Shown: positions 39,401 to 51,400 of the stretch, piece after piece
Numbering within the stretch: the first letter of the stretch is position 1
How the letters are laid out: each line of letters starts with the position of its first letter
Assembly: GCA_907165065.1 (NCBI GenBank)
Contig: OU015523.1
Span: forward strand, 25,757,834 to 25,821,833
DNA from: Caprimulgus europaeus
Lineage: Eukaryota; Chordata; Aves; Caprimulgiformes; Caprimulgidae
DNA: 64,000 bases
Reading direction: 5' to 3'
Notes under the pieces: generated by a model
What the model saw: the letters and a program-made list of their open reading frames with translations, nothing else
Told to the model about the DNA's origin: nothing
The model's database searches: none
Translations under genes and position numbers: made by a program

Positions 39401-41334
39401 TATGGCAGACATGAGAAAATAAAAACAAGAAACAAAACCAGAAAAATTATGGTCATTGCTAATAGCCAATGGGAGGACTGAATGGACTAAGATACTCAAA
39501 AAAGACCTCTAGATGTCTAAAACAAAGCCACTTGTAGGCTTGACATAAATACTCTCTCACAGGGATTGACTCCCACAGAAAGTGAAATGTCATGATTTAT
39601 CCTGGTTGGATCTCAATGCGCTTTTCAGTTCCTATTACTTTCAACAATAAGCCCACCATGGCCCAAACAAATACTGCTCACAGGTAGCTGGCATTGCATG
39701 TGTTACTTCATGCTCACATGTGCACATTGCATATTACAGCTCCTGGCTAGGTCTTTTACAGATCGTGTAAAGAGAAAAACTATGTCATTCACACAAAGGA
39801 CATTCCAGCCAAATTTCAAACTTCTGTTGTTAGCCCAAGATTGAGCTGTCCAAATGCAGGTTAGCAGAATTCATTTAATATCATTAACTATTTTATTTTC
39901 TATTGTTCTTTTTCACAGAAATAGCTGGGCATTGTAACTGAAATTTGTCTCCAGAAAGGAGATGGAAAATATCAGCTCAAATAGTCTGGCCAAACAGTCT
40001 AGTAGAAGAAAGTATTTGGAAATCTAGATCACAGCAGTGACCAGCATCATTACTTACCTCATGCAGGAAGCTTATGTGGTTTCATTAAGAATACTCCAAA
40101 TTTCATTTCATTTGGAAAAATACCCTTCATTACAAATTTTTGATTATTGAAGAACATTGACTCAGATCTCTGAAGGGAATAAGAAATGGTTTGCTGTGTC
40201 AAGGTTACCTGTAAGTGCAACTTATTTGATAACACATGTGCAACTTCAGCTTGGTACCAGCAGAATTAATTTCTATATATTCACACAAGTACATATAAAT
40301 TTTTTTAAAAGCAGTTTGTTCAGCAAGGCACTTCTGCCCTTTCAGAAGAAAGGTACTGACTTTTGTTATAATCCTAGTTTGTAAAAACTAAGGGATATCA
40401 GCAAGAATAATTACAAGTGGCAGTGTAATGGCAAAGTAAACAGCAATAAAGCATACTTATTCATTCTTGGAGGTAAGCAAGAGATTCTTCCTTAGGAACC
40501 AGAATCAAAACCAGGCCTCAAAGGCCATCAATATGTTCTGAGTTAAAAACTAATAATATATTATAACTTAAGAGAAAAAATAATAAGTTAACTTAAGAAA
40601 AAAATAAAGCTTGTGTAACATATGGTTGATTAATATGGAAATTAATTTTCCTATCAAAGGACTTTGTACACTTGATCACTAGAGTTGGCTTTCCAACTCG
40701 GGAACATTTAAAGAAAACAGTGACAATACCTTCAGCAATAAGAGGGAGAGAAAATTAATAGACTTTAGAGGCCTTCAATGTTTTGAGTAACAATATAATT
40801 GAGAATTAAGGATCCATTTGTGTGGTAGCGCCAGTTTGGTGCATTCTGATGACATCCTGGGGTTTGCACAGTTCCAAATTCCTCTTTTTCACTATTTTAT
40901 TTGTGTGTAACTATTTCTACACAGCAGAGATTGGCCTGCTGAATGCATTTGAAAGAACTAACTTTGAAAAATGATGAGTAGTATTTGGCATATTGTGCCA
41001 GTTCTTTTTATCTGCAAAACTAAGGGCAATGTTTGCATATAAATAATATTTTATCAAGCAGAACTAGACTCACCTTCTCTGTCTATAGTATTTTATCAAC
41101 CAAAAGAGCTCTCCTTACGTTTACAACCAAACATTTTCATTCCAAAATCTAAATACACTACTTCTGACAAATCTGTGTGCATACTGGCTTTTTAGCAAAG
41201 CACAAACAATACCACTCAAACAGAAACTAGCTCTACATAGCATGCCATTGTATGCTTTGATATGCATCTTCTGCATATGATATATTCATCTTCATATGTC
41301 CAAAAAAGCCATTCACCAAGAGTGACTAAAATAT

Positions 41335-41392
41335 TCACAGAATCATACAATTGCCTAGATTGGAAAAGACCTCTAAGATCATTGAGTCCAAT
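41335..41392 (-). mobile_element. CR1 LINE tail, cut by an LTR
   Basis: A minus-strand CR1 3' end. Read forward here it is CACAGAATCATACAATTGCC, then GGAAAAGACCTCTAAGATCATTGAGTCCAA, which is the reverse complement of the CR1 3' UTR and tail. It stops at 41392, exactly where LTR sequence begins. No more CR1 is found on the far side of the LTR, so the rest of the element is deleted. Confidence 0.88.
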
Positions 41393-42002
41393 TGCGGTGG
41401 GCTAACACTGGCTGGGTGCCAGATGCCCACCAAAGCCCACTCTATCATTCCCCTTCCTCAACTGGCCAGGGGGGAGAAAAATATAATGAAAGGCTTGTGG
41501 GTGGAAATAAGGACAGAGAGGGATCACTCAGCAATTACTGGCACTGGCAAAACAGACTCGACTTGGGGGGGGGGGGGGAAGGGGGAAGTTAATTTATTAT
41601 TAAACAGACAAATAGGATAATGAGAAATAAAAAACAATCTTAAAACACCTGCTCCCACCCCTCCCTGCTTCCTGGGCTTAATTTCTCTCCTGATTTCCAC
41701 CTCCTCCTCCCAAGTGGCACAGGGGGACAGGGAATGGGTATTGTGGTCAGTTCATCACACGTTGTTTCTTCAGCTTCTTCTTCCTTCCTTCTTCCCCCGC
41801 ACCAGCGTGGGGTCCCTCTCATGGGAGACAGTTCTCCATGAACTTCTCCAACACTGAGCCTTTCCCATGACCAAGAGTTCTTCACGAACTGCTTTGGCAT
41901 GGGTCCTTTCCATGGTGTGCGGTCCTTCAGGAACAGACTGCTCCAGCATGAGTACCCCACGGTGTCACAAGTCCTGCCAGCAAACCTGCTCCGGCGTGGG
42001 CT
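41393..42002 (-). mobile_element. Truncated LTR, same family as 4760-5898
   Basis: In reverse complement this copy matches the 3' ~610 bp of the solo LTR at 4760-5898. It runs from AGCCCACGCCGGAGCAGGTT through GAGAGGGACCCCACGCTGGTG and GGAGGTGGAAATCAGGAG to the LTR end CCCACCGCA at 41393. A poly-G/C run at 41564-41578 replaces a more complex part of the other copy. The homology ends abruptly at 42002 inside the internal ~50-bp repeats, so the LTR 5' half is missing. AATAAA is at 41593-41598 on the minus strand. Confidence 0.88.
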
Positions 42003-44180
42003 TATTTTACTGGAATTAATATATTTGAGGGTTTGTGTAACTTCATCTTTTACTTTCTCCTTCTTTTCTTTAATAGTGACAAAAAGGGAAGGAAGGAGAA
42101 AAGTGAAAAAAGGGAAGTGGGAAAGGAGAAATAATTAAGACCTAGAAATAGTAGCTGGTTTTTAGTAGAAATTCAAAAACCAAATTTGTTTTGGTTTGGT
42201 TTGTTTTAATCAGCTATATGAGTAACTCAAATAACATAAGACTTTGACTTAACTCTGTTCATTATGCAAAACTTGAGAAGAGTGTTTGCACTGAGTATAA
42301 AACAGAAAAGACAAAAGGAAATGAGCGATGAGACATGTTGTCTCTTATGTGCTATCTCAATGCACTGGGATCTTCTCTGATGTTTTCTCTGTTTGTTTTC
42401 ATAAAAATTCATAAGTACTGTGTTTAAATTTGTGTTCTGGGTTGAATAAGCCCCAAGACTCACAGTGAAGCATAACGAAGACTGCCAAAATTTTGTGCAG
42501 CTTTAAATCAAGCCCACTAAGTATTCCTGCTATCGCCACCTAAAACAATAGATGGGCCAGGTTTTCTTAAAATGTGACTAGGCTGTCTCAAAGTTCAATG
42601 TGTACTATCTGTCCCAAACTGAAAATTAATAATACTCTGAAATTAAATAGTTTTGTCTAGACTTATTTCACAGGTCTAATAAATGGAAGTAACTGCATAA
42701 CAGGAAAGTAAGCAGTGATGGTTTACTGCCAACTCAGCATATACTGCCCATTTAAAAAAAATTCTATTAATAATTTATCTTTACATGGTTGTGTAATTTT
42801 TTTTTAAAACTGTATTAAACTATGGTAATCAACAGAAATTAGAGACTTTTTCAAAACTAGCATGAGCCCTGCCTCCATTTATCTAGTCGGAAGCTGATAG
42901 GCTGACTCAAGTGAAGAAAGATGCTGTTATCCTCTGATAGTTCACTCTGCTTTCCAAATAGTGCATTTGCCAACAGCAAATAAAATCATGGTCATAGACT
43001 TGTGTTTAGATCTCAGAGGATTTTTACTGAAAAGACAGAAGGGTTGTTTATTTGGGGTTTTTTTTACCACACTTTCTAGATGTTTCTCCTCTAGAAGTTC
43101 CATTCAAGAGAGTTGTAGATTTTTGTTCGGTTTGGTTTTTTTGTAAATAAGTGCTTGCTGCTTGAGTTATTTGCTTGTTTCTTTTAAATAAAGGACAAGT
43201 GCCTCCAAAGTATGATTTAATGCATGTTCTCACAGTGTTGGTTAGGAAGCAGCTGTTTCAGTCAGGTATAGACTCAGTTCTCGGCCTCAGCTCTAGCTGT
43301 TGTCCAATCCCATCTACAGAAGGAAGCTAAATATTACAGGGCTATTAATATTTCTACAAAGGATATTTTTGTGTGTTGCAAGCCATAAAATTAATCAAAC
43401 AAAACTTTATCTCTACCCATATTGTTTTTAAAGGTAAACCAACTTGATGTGCTGTTCCACAATCTGAACTTATTTTGCTAGAAAAAATTATTTTACTTCC
43501 TCAGAAGTGTTTTCTCATTCTTTATGATGTATATTAAAAGCAATATAAATTGAAATACAAAACAATTTATTTAATTATTCACAAGTAACAATGTAAACAA
43601 TGTAAACTTATTTTATCATTGTAAAAAGTACTACCTCCAATATCAGCAATTCCCTTTCAACAGTTTTTGGCTTGAATTTGTGAAAGTACATAAAGAATTA
43701 TTATTACGAACTTATATTATTAGGCTTATAAGTAGATTGGTCAATTTGTAAAGCTCACTACAAAGGTGTAAAGTACTATACTTGAATAATGGTTGAAAAT
43801 ATCAATCCCATTTGCCTCATCTTGTGGTAGTTGCCCTGTACAGAAAAAAAAAGTTGAGAGACTTATGTGAAAGATTTGACCATATCTACATTTGTATGAG
43901 TAGCAAATACCTGTCAGAGATACGATTTCATTCTGTTTGAATAGCTGTGAAGATCAAAGAATTGCACACAAGCACTTGTGCACTTCATTATGTTTGTAAT
44001 AAACTGATGAAATGTTATTACACTGTATAAAGCTGACTTCAATAATTTAATATGTAAATTAAAAAATAGATAAATCTTTGTTACTCTTCTAATTTTACCC
44101 TGAAGACTCCAAGGATTCATGCTGAAAGCTCTTTGCACAATTAAAAGCCCAAACAAATCTTTAAATTCCTAGTCATTTTT
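42003..44180. other. AT-rich non-coding stretch
   Basis: Nothing recognisable beyond A and T runs. It begins at the deletion junction of the truncated LTR. Open frames are at most 80 codons and carry no motif. Confidence 0.55.
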
Positions 44181-44803
44181 GAATCATAGAATCATAGAAT
44201 GGTTTGGATTGAAAGGGAGCTTCCAAAGTCATCTAGTCCAATCTCCCTGCAGTGACCAGGGACATCTTCAACTAGATCAGGTTGCTCAGAGCCCTATCCA
44301 ACCTGACCTTGAATGTTTCCAGGGATGGAGCTTCTACCACCTCTCTGGGCAACCTGTTCTAGTGTTTCACCACCCTCATTGTAAGAAATGTCTTCTTTAT
44401 ATCTAGTCTGAATCTACTCCTTTTAGTTTAAAATCATTAGTCCTTGTCCTATCACAACAGGTCCTGCTAAAAAGTTTGTCTTCATCTTTCTTATAAACCC
44501 TCTTTAAGTATTTAAAGGTCACAATAAGATTTTCCCAGAGACTTCACTTCTCCAGGCTGAACAAACCCAACTCTCCAAGCCTTTCTTCATAGGAGATGTG
44601 TTCCATCCCTCTGATCATTTTTCTGGCCCTCCTCTGGACCCCTTCCAATAGGTCTGTGTCTTTCTTGTACTGAGGACTCCAGAGCTGGATGCAATACTCC
44701 AAGTGGGGTCTCACCAGAGTGGAGTAGAGGGGCAGAATCACCTCCCTTGAGCTGTCGGCCATGCTTCTTTTGATGCAGCCCAGGATACAGTTGGCCTTCT
44801 GCC
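44181..44803 (-). mobile_element. CR1 LINE 3' fragment with readable RT C-terminus
   Basis: A minus-strand CR1 of about 620 bp. The minus frame at 44544-44762 reads [20 protein letters not shown], then [32 protein letters not shown] and [16 protein letters not shown]. This is the standard C-terminal region of the avian CR1 reverse-transcriptase protein, still open for 72 codons. The 3' UTR and two octamer tail units end at 44181. The 5' end is truncated near 44803. It is one of the better preserved copies here, but it is far too short to be active. Confidence 0.94.
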
Positions 44804-45248
44804 CTATGTGGAAAATATAAAATATTTAAAGAGATGCAGTTAAAGAGATGAAGTGGAACATCTGAAGAGAAACTGAGCAATAGGCAAATGGTTCTGGTTT
44901 CTCCAAAACTGTAGTACCAGTTGGTTTCAATTCTCTTTGTATTTTTTTTTCTTACAACTAGTTGTAGAAACACTAGGACAAAAATTTGTGAATTGTTATT
45001 CATGCATCTTTTATGCATCTGAAAAAAAAATAAATCTAAAAGCAGAAAGTCTGCCCTTGTAACTCTAGGTTACCACAATATTTCACAGTTTCCTGGAATG
45101 AAAAACCAGACACTGAAGAAATTCCATCAGCTGACAAGTAGTAAGAACCAACAATTTTTCTTTCCTTGTAGGAGAAAAAGCTGAGTATAAAGGAATGACA
45201 GTTTACACCTTGCTACAGTGGGGAAAAAAAAGAAGAATTTTAAGTTAC
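44804..45248. other. AT-rich spacer between two CR1 copies
   Basis: About 445 bp without recognisable features. It separates a minus and a plus CR1. Confidence 0.55.
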
Positions 45249-45440
45249 ATACAAACTTAAGGAAAAAATTCTTCACTGTAAGGGTGTCAGAGGTTGTGAA
45301 GTCTTCATCCCTGGAGATGTTCAAAACCCGCCTGGATGCTTTCCTGTGTAACCTGGTGTAGGAAACCTGCTTTAGCAGGGAGGTTGGACTAGATGATCTC
45401 CTGAGATCCCTTCCAACCCCTACCATTTTGTGATTCTGTT
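45249..45440 (+). mobile_element. CR1 LINE 3' end
   Basis: Plus-strand fragment. Blocks are GGAAAAAATTCTTCACTGT, AGTCTTCATCCCTGGAGATG, ACCCGCCTGGATGCTTTCCT and TTGGACTAGATGATCTCC. The tail is of the CATTTTGTGATTCTGTT type. The TTCTGTG-type tail marks a different CR1 subfamily from the TTCTATG copies. Confidence 0.92.
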
Positions 45441-46471
45441 AAGTTTTTTATTTTGCTCTGTTCATGTAGGATTTTATGATAAACTGGTAAGCCTCTGGAA
45501 AATATGGATATATCTCAATTATTTGTATAAAAAGCTTCATTTTCATCCCCATCTCAATTAAACAGGGAGTATGTTATTCATATTTTATTTTAAAATATGT
45601 AAACATTATTAATTGTTCTGTAGAATGGTCAAAAAAAATGGTCTTTACTCATTAATTTTAGTGTGATGATACTTGAATCAGTCATATGTTGCTTACAAGG
45701 ATGACCATATACCTTCATTCCATTTGTTAAGAAAACTGGTCAGTGTGGAGTGAAATCAGTTTACGGAAACTGTGGTCAAAACTCTACACTGGTTTGAAAG
45801 GGAGTAGGGTTTTATTGTATGTTCAGTTCCTCCACATCTTGTCTAGAGTAGTGCTCTCCATTAACAGCTGAGTGATCACTATGGAATACAACATCAGTGA
45901 CCAGGAGGTAGATCCAGAATAGAATTTAGGCACTTGGAGGCGGGCATGAATTTAAATCCAAAGTTGAATTAGTTAGCTTAATTACTGCCTTACTTGGGGA
46001 GCAAATTGCCAAGGTGCCTCAGCTGGCATCTTTAAAATCCTCCAGCTGTGGGAAGATCCTGCTAATGTTTCACCATCTCAGCTGCAAAGCTGTTTGTGAA
46101 CAACCCAGGGAACAGATCATATCTAAGCATGACTAGGCTCCAGAGACTGGGTATTTCTCTTCCAAAGGCTTCAGCCTTGCAAGTATTCTTAGAACATGTC
46201 TAAGTTATACCAACAGAATTCAGCATAAAATTCAGTCATAGATGCTTGCAGTTGAAGGAACTGCTGTTACTGTGAATCAATAGATTATGAAGGAATGGAA
46301 AAATGCTCCTCTTTGACCTGGAAGAGTAGTCAATATGGTGAGGGAGCAACTTCTTCTTTCAAAATACAGAATGAGAAACCATTCTAAGCAACTTTTTAAA
46401 CTTTAATTATTTAATTAATTGCTCGAAAATACAAAAATGCAGAGTAAGCCACCTGCTGTGTCATTTGCCAG
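45441..46471. other. AT-rich non-coding stretch before the exon candidate
   Basis: No recognisable gene or repeat. If the segment at 46472 is a real exon, this is intron or upstream sequence. Confidence 0.5.
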
Positions 46472-46636
46472 CTGTAGACCAATTGATATAACCACAGTGG
46501 AAAGACTAGTTTTCACTTTATGTTCAAGTGGTAACAAGAACTGTGGATCATTGGGGAAGAGTTTTGCTGTGGAGGACAGTTATAAGAAATTCACTAACAC
46601 CTGTGACAATGCCAGACTGATTATGATGACTGAGGA
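46472..46636 (+). other. Candidate coding exon 1 of 2 (unrecognised protein)
   Basis: A 165-bp open segment sits between an acceptor-like CATTTGCCAG and a donor-like GTAAGTT. In the frame that enters with two bases from a previous exon it reads CRPIDITTVERLVFTLC, then SSGNKNCGSLGKSF, AVEDSYKKFTNTCDNARL and IMMTE. It contains four cysteines and no stop. Its last two bases, GA, would join the first base of the next candidate (52744) to make a Glu codon, so the phases agree. I do not recognise the protein. The acceptor has only a modest pyrimidine tract, and the donor lacks the usual AG before GT. It could be a chance frame. Confidence 0.25.
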
Positions 46637-46975
46637 GTAAGTTATTCCACACACTGTCAGAAAAACTCCATAGGACTCATTAATCCTTTTTAACAAGTGC
46701 AATGATAGTTGCAGAGTCTCTAGTCCTTGATCATCGCTCCTTTGTTTTCAAACTGAATACAGTTTGCATTATGTTGCAGTCACGTCATCATTTTATCATG
46801 TCCTCTTTCTGACAGACAGTAACTGTAGTCCTTCCTGATTTTCTCATATGTAGGTTAGGTTTTGTTGAGTTATCAATATAGGTTTTCTACTCTTGACTGC
46901 TTAGCAGTAGTTCTCATTGATGTAAAAAAGGCTTTTCAAAATTTTTGATGGCTTTCCTGCTGCCTCCTGTTCAAA
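46637..46975. other. Spacer downstream of the exon candidate
   Basis: About 340 bp of AT-rich sequence with no recognisable feature. It would be intronic under the exon hypothesis. Confidence 0.45.
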
Positions 46976-47129
46976 ATCACAGAATCACAGAATGTCAGGG
47001 ATTGGAAGGGACCTCGAAAGATCATCTAGTCCAATCCCCCTGCCAGAGCAGGAACACCTAAATGAGATCACACAGGAAGGCATCCAGGCAGGTCTTGAAT
47101 GTCTCCAGAGAAGGAGACTCCACAACCTA
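46976..47129 (-). mobile_element. CR1 LINE tail fragment
   Basis: A minus-strand CR1 3' end. Its forward text, AATCACAGAATGTCAGGG then TTGGAAGGGACCTCGAAAGA, is nearly the same as the copy that closes the window at 63876-64000. Both belong to the subfamily whose tail is TTCTGTG TTCTGTG. It is truncated after about 155 bp. Confidence 0.92.
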
Positions 47130-48028
47130 AAAGGTGTATAAACTGTGTTGTTAGCAATATGCATGAGACAGGGGTTGGGACTGTTGTTGTTTTTTAATTT
47201 TGTGCATATTGTTATCTGACTGAAGGTTTATGATAGTAAGAGATGGCTATGTTATTTTAGTCTTTTCTAGATAATCAAAAGAAGAGGTTATCTTGAGAAA
47301 TGAAGTCCTGTTTATCAATAGTAACTCTTTCTCTGGGTAAGGCGTTTAAAAAAAAAAAAAAAAGAAAATATCCAACCAACATCTGTTGCATGCTCGCTAA
47401 GTGGGAATAAGGAAAGATAAAGCCAACCCTTCAGAAGACAGTCAAACAAATATCTCTACTATGTAATTCTGTTTTATTTTGTGCAGATTTTGGGAAATTA
47501 AATACAGAGTTATGGGAAATAAGCTTTTTCTTTTTTTTTTTTTTCTTTTGGGTTAAAACTTTCACAGACATGGCTTTTGATTTAGTTTGGCCTCCTTAGA
47601 GTAGTTCAAAATGAGCAAGTAATATTTTAAAACAAAAGCATTCATAGAAACAGGAAAGGAAATTAAAAAATAAAGACATCAAATAGAGGCCAAGCCATAC
47701 TGAACTGACAGCTATAGATACAAGATTAAGATTCCTCAGAACAAATAAGCCCAGTTTTAACTTGCACAGAGTTTATGACCCCAGAGAGTACTGAACTCAG
47801 TCAATGGAAACTTCAAGTGAGAGCACCACACCCCTTTACCTATTGAAACCAATCAAGGGAAAAACAAACAAACAAACAAACAAACAAAAAACCCCAACAA
47901 CCTACAGTTTATCGAGTCTTCTTAGTATAAAATCTACTTTATTCTACAAAGCAATAATAAAGGAAACCCCATAGATTTTTGACACAAACTTTATTATTTT
48001 TATTTTTTTTAAATTATGTTCTCTATAA
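47130..48028. other. AT-rich spacer
   Basis: Holds A runs (47348-47363), a T run (47530-47544) and the CAAA repeat at 47861-47895. No gene recognised. Confidence 0.55.
47861..47895. repeat. (CAAA)n microsatellite
   Basis: About six CAAA units are followed by AAAAAACCCCAACAA. Arrangement is as at 32561-32625. Confidence 0.88.
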
Positions 48029-48033
48029 CCCAT
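48029..48033. repeat. 5-bp target-site duplication, left copy (CCCAT)
   Basis: CCCAT precedes the LTR and is repeated directly after it at 48422-48426. Confidence 0.85.
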
Positions 48034-48421
48034 TGTTCTGGGCTTGGGTAGTATAGAGTTAATTGTCCACAGGAAACTGGGAGGGGAGCAGCCAGGGCAG
48101 TTGATTCAAACTGGCCAAAGCAGGTATTCAATACAATGTGATGTCATGCTCAGTATTTAAACAGGGGAATTTCAGAGAAGGGGTGAAAGTGTGGTTTGGG
48201 AGCAGGTTGGGAGTAGGGTGGTGAGCCATTTGGTGTCATGTGTTACTTGTATTGTATAGTCTTTCATTAGTATTGTTATTGTTTGGTGTTGTTTTCCTTT
48301 ACCATCCTAGTAAACTTCTCTTGTCACAACCCACAAGCCCACTTTGTTTGTATTTTCTCCCCAGCATCCCACCGGAGTTGGAGGGAGAAAGTAAGCAATC
48401 ATCTGTGGTTAAACAACCACA
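48034..48421 (+). mobile_element. Solo LTR, 388 bp, with 5-bp target duplication
   Basis: Begins TGTTCTGGGCTTGG and ends AAACAACCACA, the standard TG...CA retroviral termini, and is bounded by CCCAT on both sides. A TATA-like TATTTAA is at 48154-48160, just after a decayed CRE-like TGATGTCAT. The body shares ordered blocks with the LTR at 53410-54037 (TAGAGTTAATT, the site around GTCATG, GGTGGTGAGC, CAACC-ACAAGCC). The two are therefore diverged members of one family. No proviral interior is present, so it is a solo LTR. A short frame inside (48240-48428) is not a gene. Confidence 0.88.
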
Positions 48422-48426
48422 CCCAT
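48422..48426. repeat. 5-bp target-site duplication, right copy (CCCAT)
   Basis: Direct repeat of 48029-48033. Confidence 0.85.
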
Positions 48427-51400
48427 AATATAACCCATAATGGTTCTTCCATCCACAAGTCTGTTTTTCACCAAGAATGCAATTGCACTGGGGAGAAAAC
48501 AAACTAATACAATATTAGCAGTTTGGCGCATGTTCGACATCTGACACCTTTTTTTCTCAAGGTAATGAATAGTGTAAGAGCGTTATAGTCTCATAGAAGG
48601 AAAGAAGAAATAGAATGCTGCAACAAAAGGAAAATGGCTTGCTTCTTGGGTTTTTGCTGTCTTAATATGTATATGAGCCAAATAGAACATGATATTGGGT
48701 TTTGGATATGTTATAAAATATATAGGTATATAAAAATAAAATATATATAAATATGAAATAATTTGTAACCTAAAATTTTATGGAATAAAAAGCTGTATTT
48801 CAAGGTTGTTTTTTACAGTACTGGTACCTTGATTTAATTTCTAGGACTGGTCTAAGAACCTCAGTCCTCTCTCTATACAAACTAAGATAGATGTAACGAT
48901 ATAGTCATAGATTTTTGCCTTATTTTGTCTTCTCTAGTTAAGTAGAACAACAACTGTAAACGGACTTAAATGTCTAGCTTTTATTTCTATGCTGATAAAA
49001 TTGATATATTTCACTCTGGTTTGTGGAAATTGAATACTAACACTCCATTAGAATTTAATTGGCACAATGAGAGTGAAATAATTTCAAAAACTTAATTCAA
49101 CAAAGAAAACATTGTCTCACAATGTCAGTCTATAATAAGGTACTTAATATTTGTTGACAAATGCAGTCTGATGTGATTAACAAACATTAGAGTGGTGAGT
49201 CAGCATTTTCTTTGAAAATGCTTGGAGACCAGCCGAGGGCAAAAATAAGGCTTTTGAGGCACCAGCAAAGCATGGCCAATCACTGGCCTCAGTTGTCCCT
49301 ATCTTAATCCTTAACTTATCTTCCTTTGGAATTTAATATTCTTGGTTCCCACTGAAAACAGAACTGTCTGTTTGTTTGTTTGGTTTTTTTTCCCTAACTA
49401 ATTTGGGAATAGAGGGTTAGCTAATCAATTACTTCAAAACAAACCAAAACACCTTTCATTTTGAAAGAAAGAACCACAAATCAGTGAGGTATAGTTCATT
49501 GTTTTAAATGTTGTATTTAGATAATTAATTGAGGCTTCTTTTTGTTTTGAGTTTAACAGTGGATTTTCATACTTTATGTTGCAAGTGCTAAAAGAACATT
49601 TTGTACCAATAGTTTATATTGATCTTACAGAGTATCTATACCCAAACAATTTTCCTGTGGCCACTGATTTTATTTTATCTGTATATTGTCCTCTAGCTGA
49701 AAAATAAAAATTTTTAATATAATTTTGGCCATTTTAGTTATTATGATGAAATTACCTATATTTAAAAAGTCTGTTTTCATTCCATTTCAGTCTGTGTCCC
49801 ATTCAACTAAAAAATAGCCCAACTCCTATTATGCAGACTCATGCAGTAACAAAATATTGATACAACAAAGTATTAAAAATTATTACCCATGCTATGCCCA
49901 TATTCTGCCTTTCATGCTTATTCTGAATACAGAAATAATCTGAGGGTAACATGTTGACCATGCTAGAGACAAGCCATTTTCTCACAGCGACTATCTCAAT
50001 TATCTTCTTGAACATATTTTCCTTTATATTCATGCCCCCTGTGCCCACATGTCCTGGGAAATCCTGGTCTCTGCCTTCTTCCTCTCCATCCTCCAGAAAT
50101 GCTTTCTTCTTGGTGCCTCTCTGTTGCTGTCTGTTTTGTGACACCAACCGCGAAAGCATTTCCCAAGACAAGCAAAGTGAGTAGAGGGTGAGAAAGAGTT
50201 GAAGGCTCCCTCAGCAGTAGTGTGTTGGCAACAGACTGGATAACAAATGACTGAATGCACAAGAACAAAAGGTTGGTTTAGCCATACTTATAAAGAGATT
50301 ATCAAAAGAGAGGAAAAATGGGAGGAAGCTCTCCCCTCTTTCTGCCTTTTTGTTACCCTACCTTTGCTCCCCATCAGTATATATAACACTGCTCCACTAA
50401 AGAGGCTATTTCCACTTGCTTCCTTACAATTAGGATGTCAGGCAGCCTCAGAAATTAATGAGAGATCCAAGAACAAAGTTAAGAGAGGTTCCTTATGTAG
50501 GTGAACTTTGCCTGTGGTGCAAAATTTAGGTCTCATCCCCGGTCACTGCAGATGGCATTGGAGTGAGTAACCATCATCCCCCCCTCAAATTCCAGGAGAC
50601 GAGGAGGCTTTTTAGATCATAGTTCTCGCACCAGGGATCCCAGTGAGAATGTGAGCAACTGCAGAACTGAGCCACAGAATGATAAGAACATTCTCCATTA
50701 TTTTAAATACTTTAGTAATTTTTATTAACATATGGAAAATCTTGCAAATTATGATTTGCTATTCACTACACTTCTCCCTCACAGTCCTAATGCAGCTGTG
50801 AACAGCCAAACACGGAAAAAAAATGCAACTATGATTTATACTTGAAAAAATAATTTATTCAGCGCAGGGGACTAGCTTTCATAAGAATAAAAGTCATGCC
50901 AGAGCCAAGTCAGTAGTGTCTCCTTGGAAACATTCCTGTTTTAAGCTTTTATTAGTGGCTGATATAGTATATGCTGCTTTGTAGTCCAGGAAAAGACGAT
51001 CTATACATTAATGGAGAGTAGAAAGGCAGAGTCAGAAAATACAAAGCCTGTACCCTATACGCTCTGGGTATGTAATTCATCTTGTTATAGCAATTAGGGG
51101 ATTACATGTCCTGGTCCCACTAGGATTTGTGTCACAATATGGGTAGAATTTATCATTCAGCTAGTGATTAGCTTCAAGTTTTGTTATCCACACAAAGTAA
51201 TAAAAAGCTGAACTGCATTGTTGAGGTCTGGCTCACCTCATGGTAGGAAAAGGATTTTATCAAACTAAACCAAACTGCTGATGCAGAAAAAGAATAACCT
51301 CTCATCCTTTAAGCTTAAATAATGAATATTTCAGACAAAGTATAAAGTGAGTTTTGGACTATTGCTTTTTTTTCTGGGAAGAAGGATAAGGCACTACTTG

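Larger units (their letters stand above)
31163..41334. other. AT-rich non-coding stretch
   Basis: No gene recognised. It contains a 13-bp-arm hairpin (31966-32003), a CAAA microsatellite (32561-32625), an ancient repeat remnant (36294-36428) and a T run at about 35808. I see no CR1 or LTR in these 10 kb, which is sparse compared with the right third of the window. Confidence 0.5.

Noticed and set aside
40166..40210. Possible 45-bp exon reading ISEGNKKWFAVSRLP
   Set aside because: The acceptor has no pyrimidine tract and the peptide is unremarkable. The phase also does not match the other candidates.
49839..50171. 110-codon minus-strand open frame with a charged, protein-like sequence
   Set aside because: No recognisable family, and three other frames of similar length overlap it. 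Kept only as a note.
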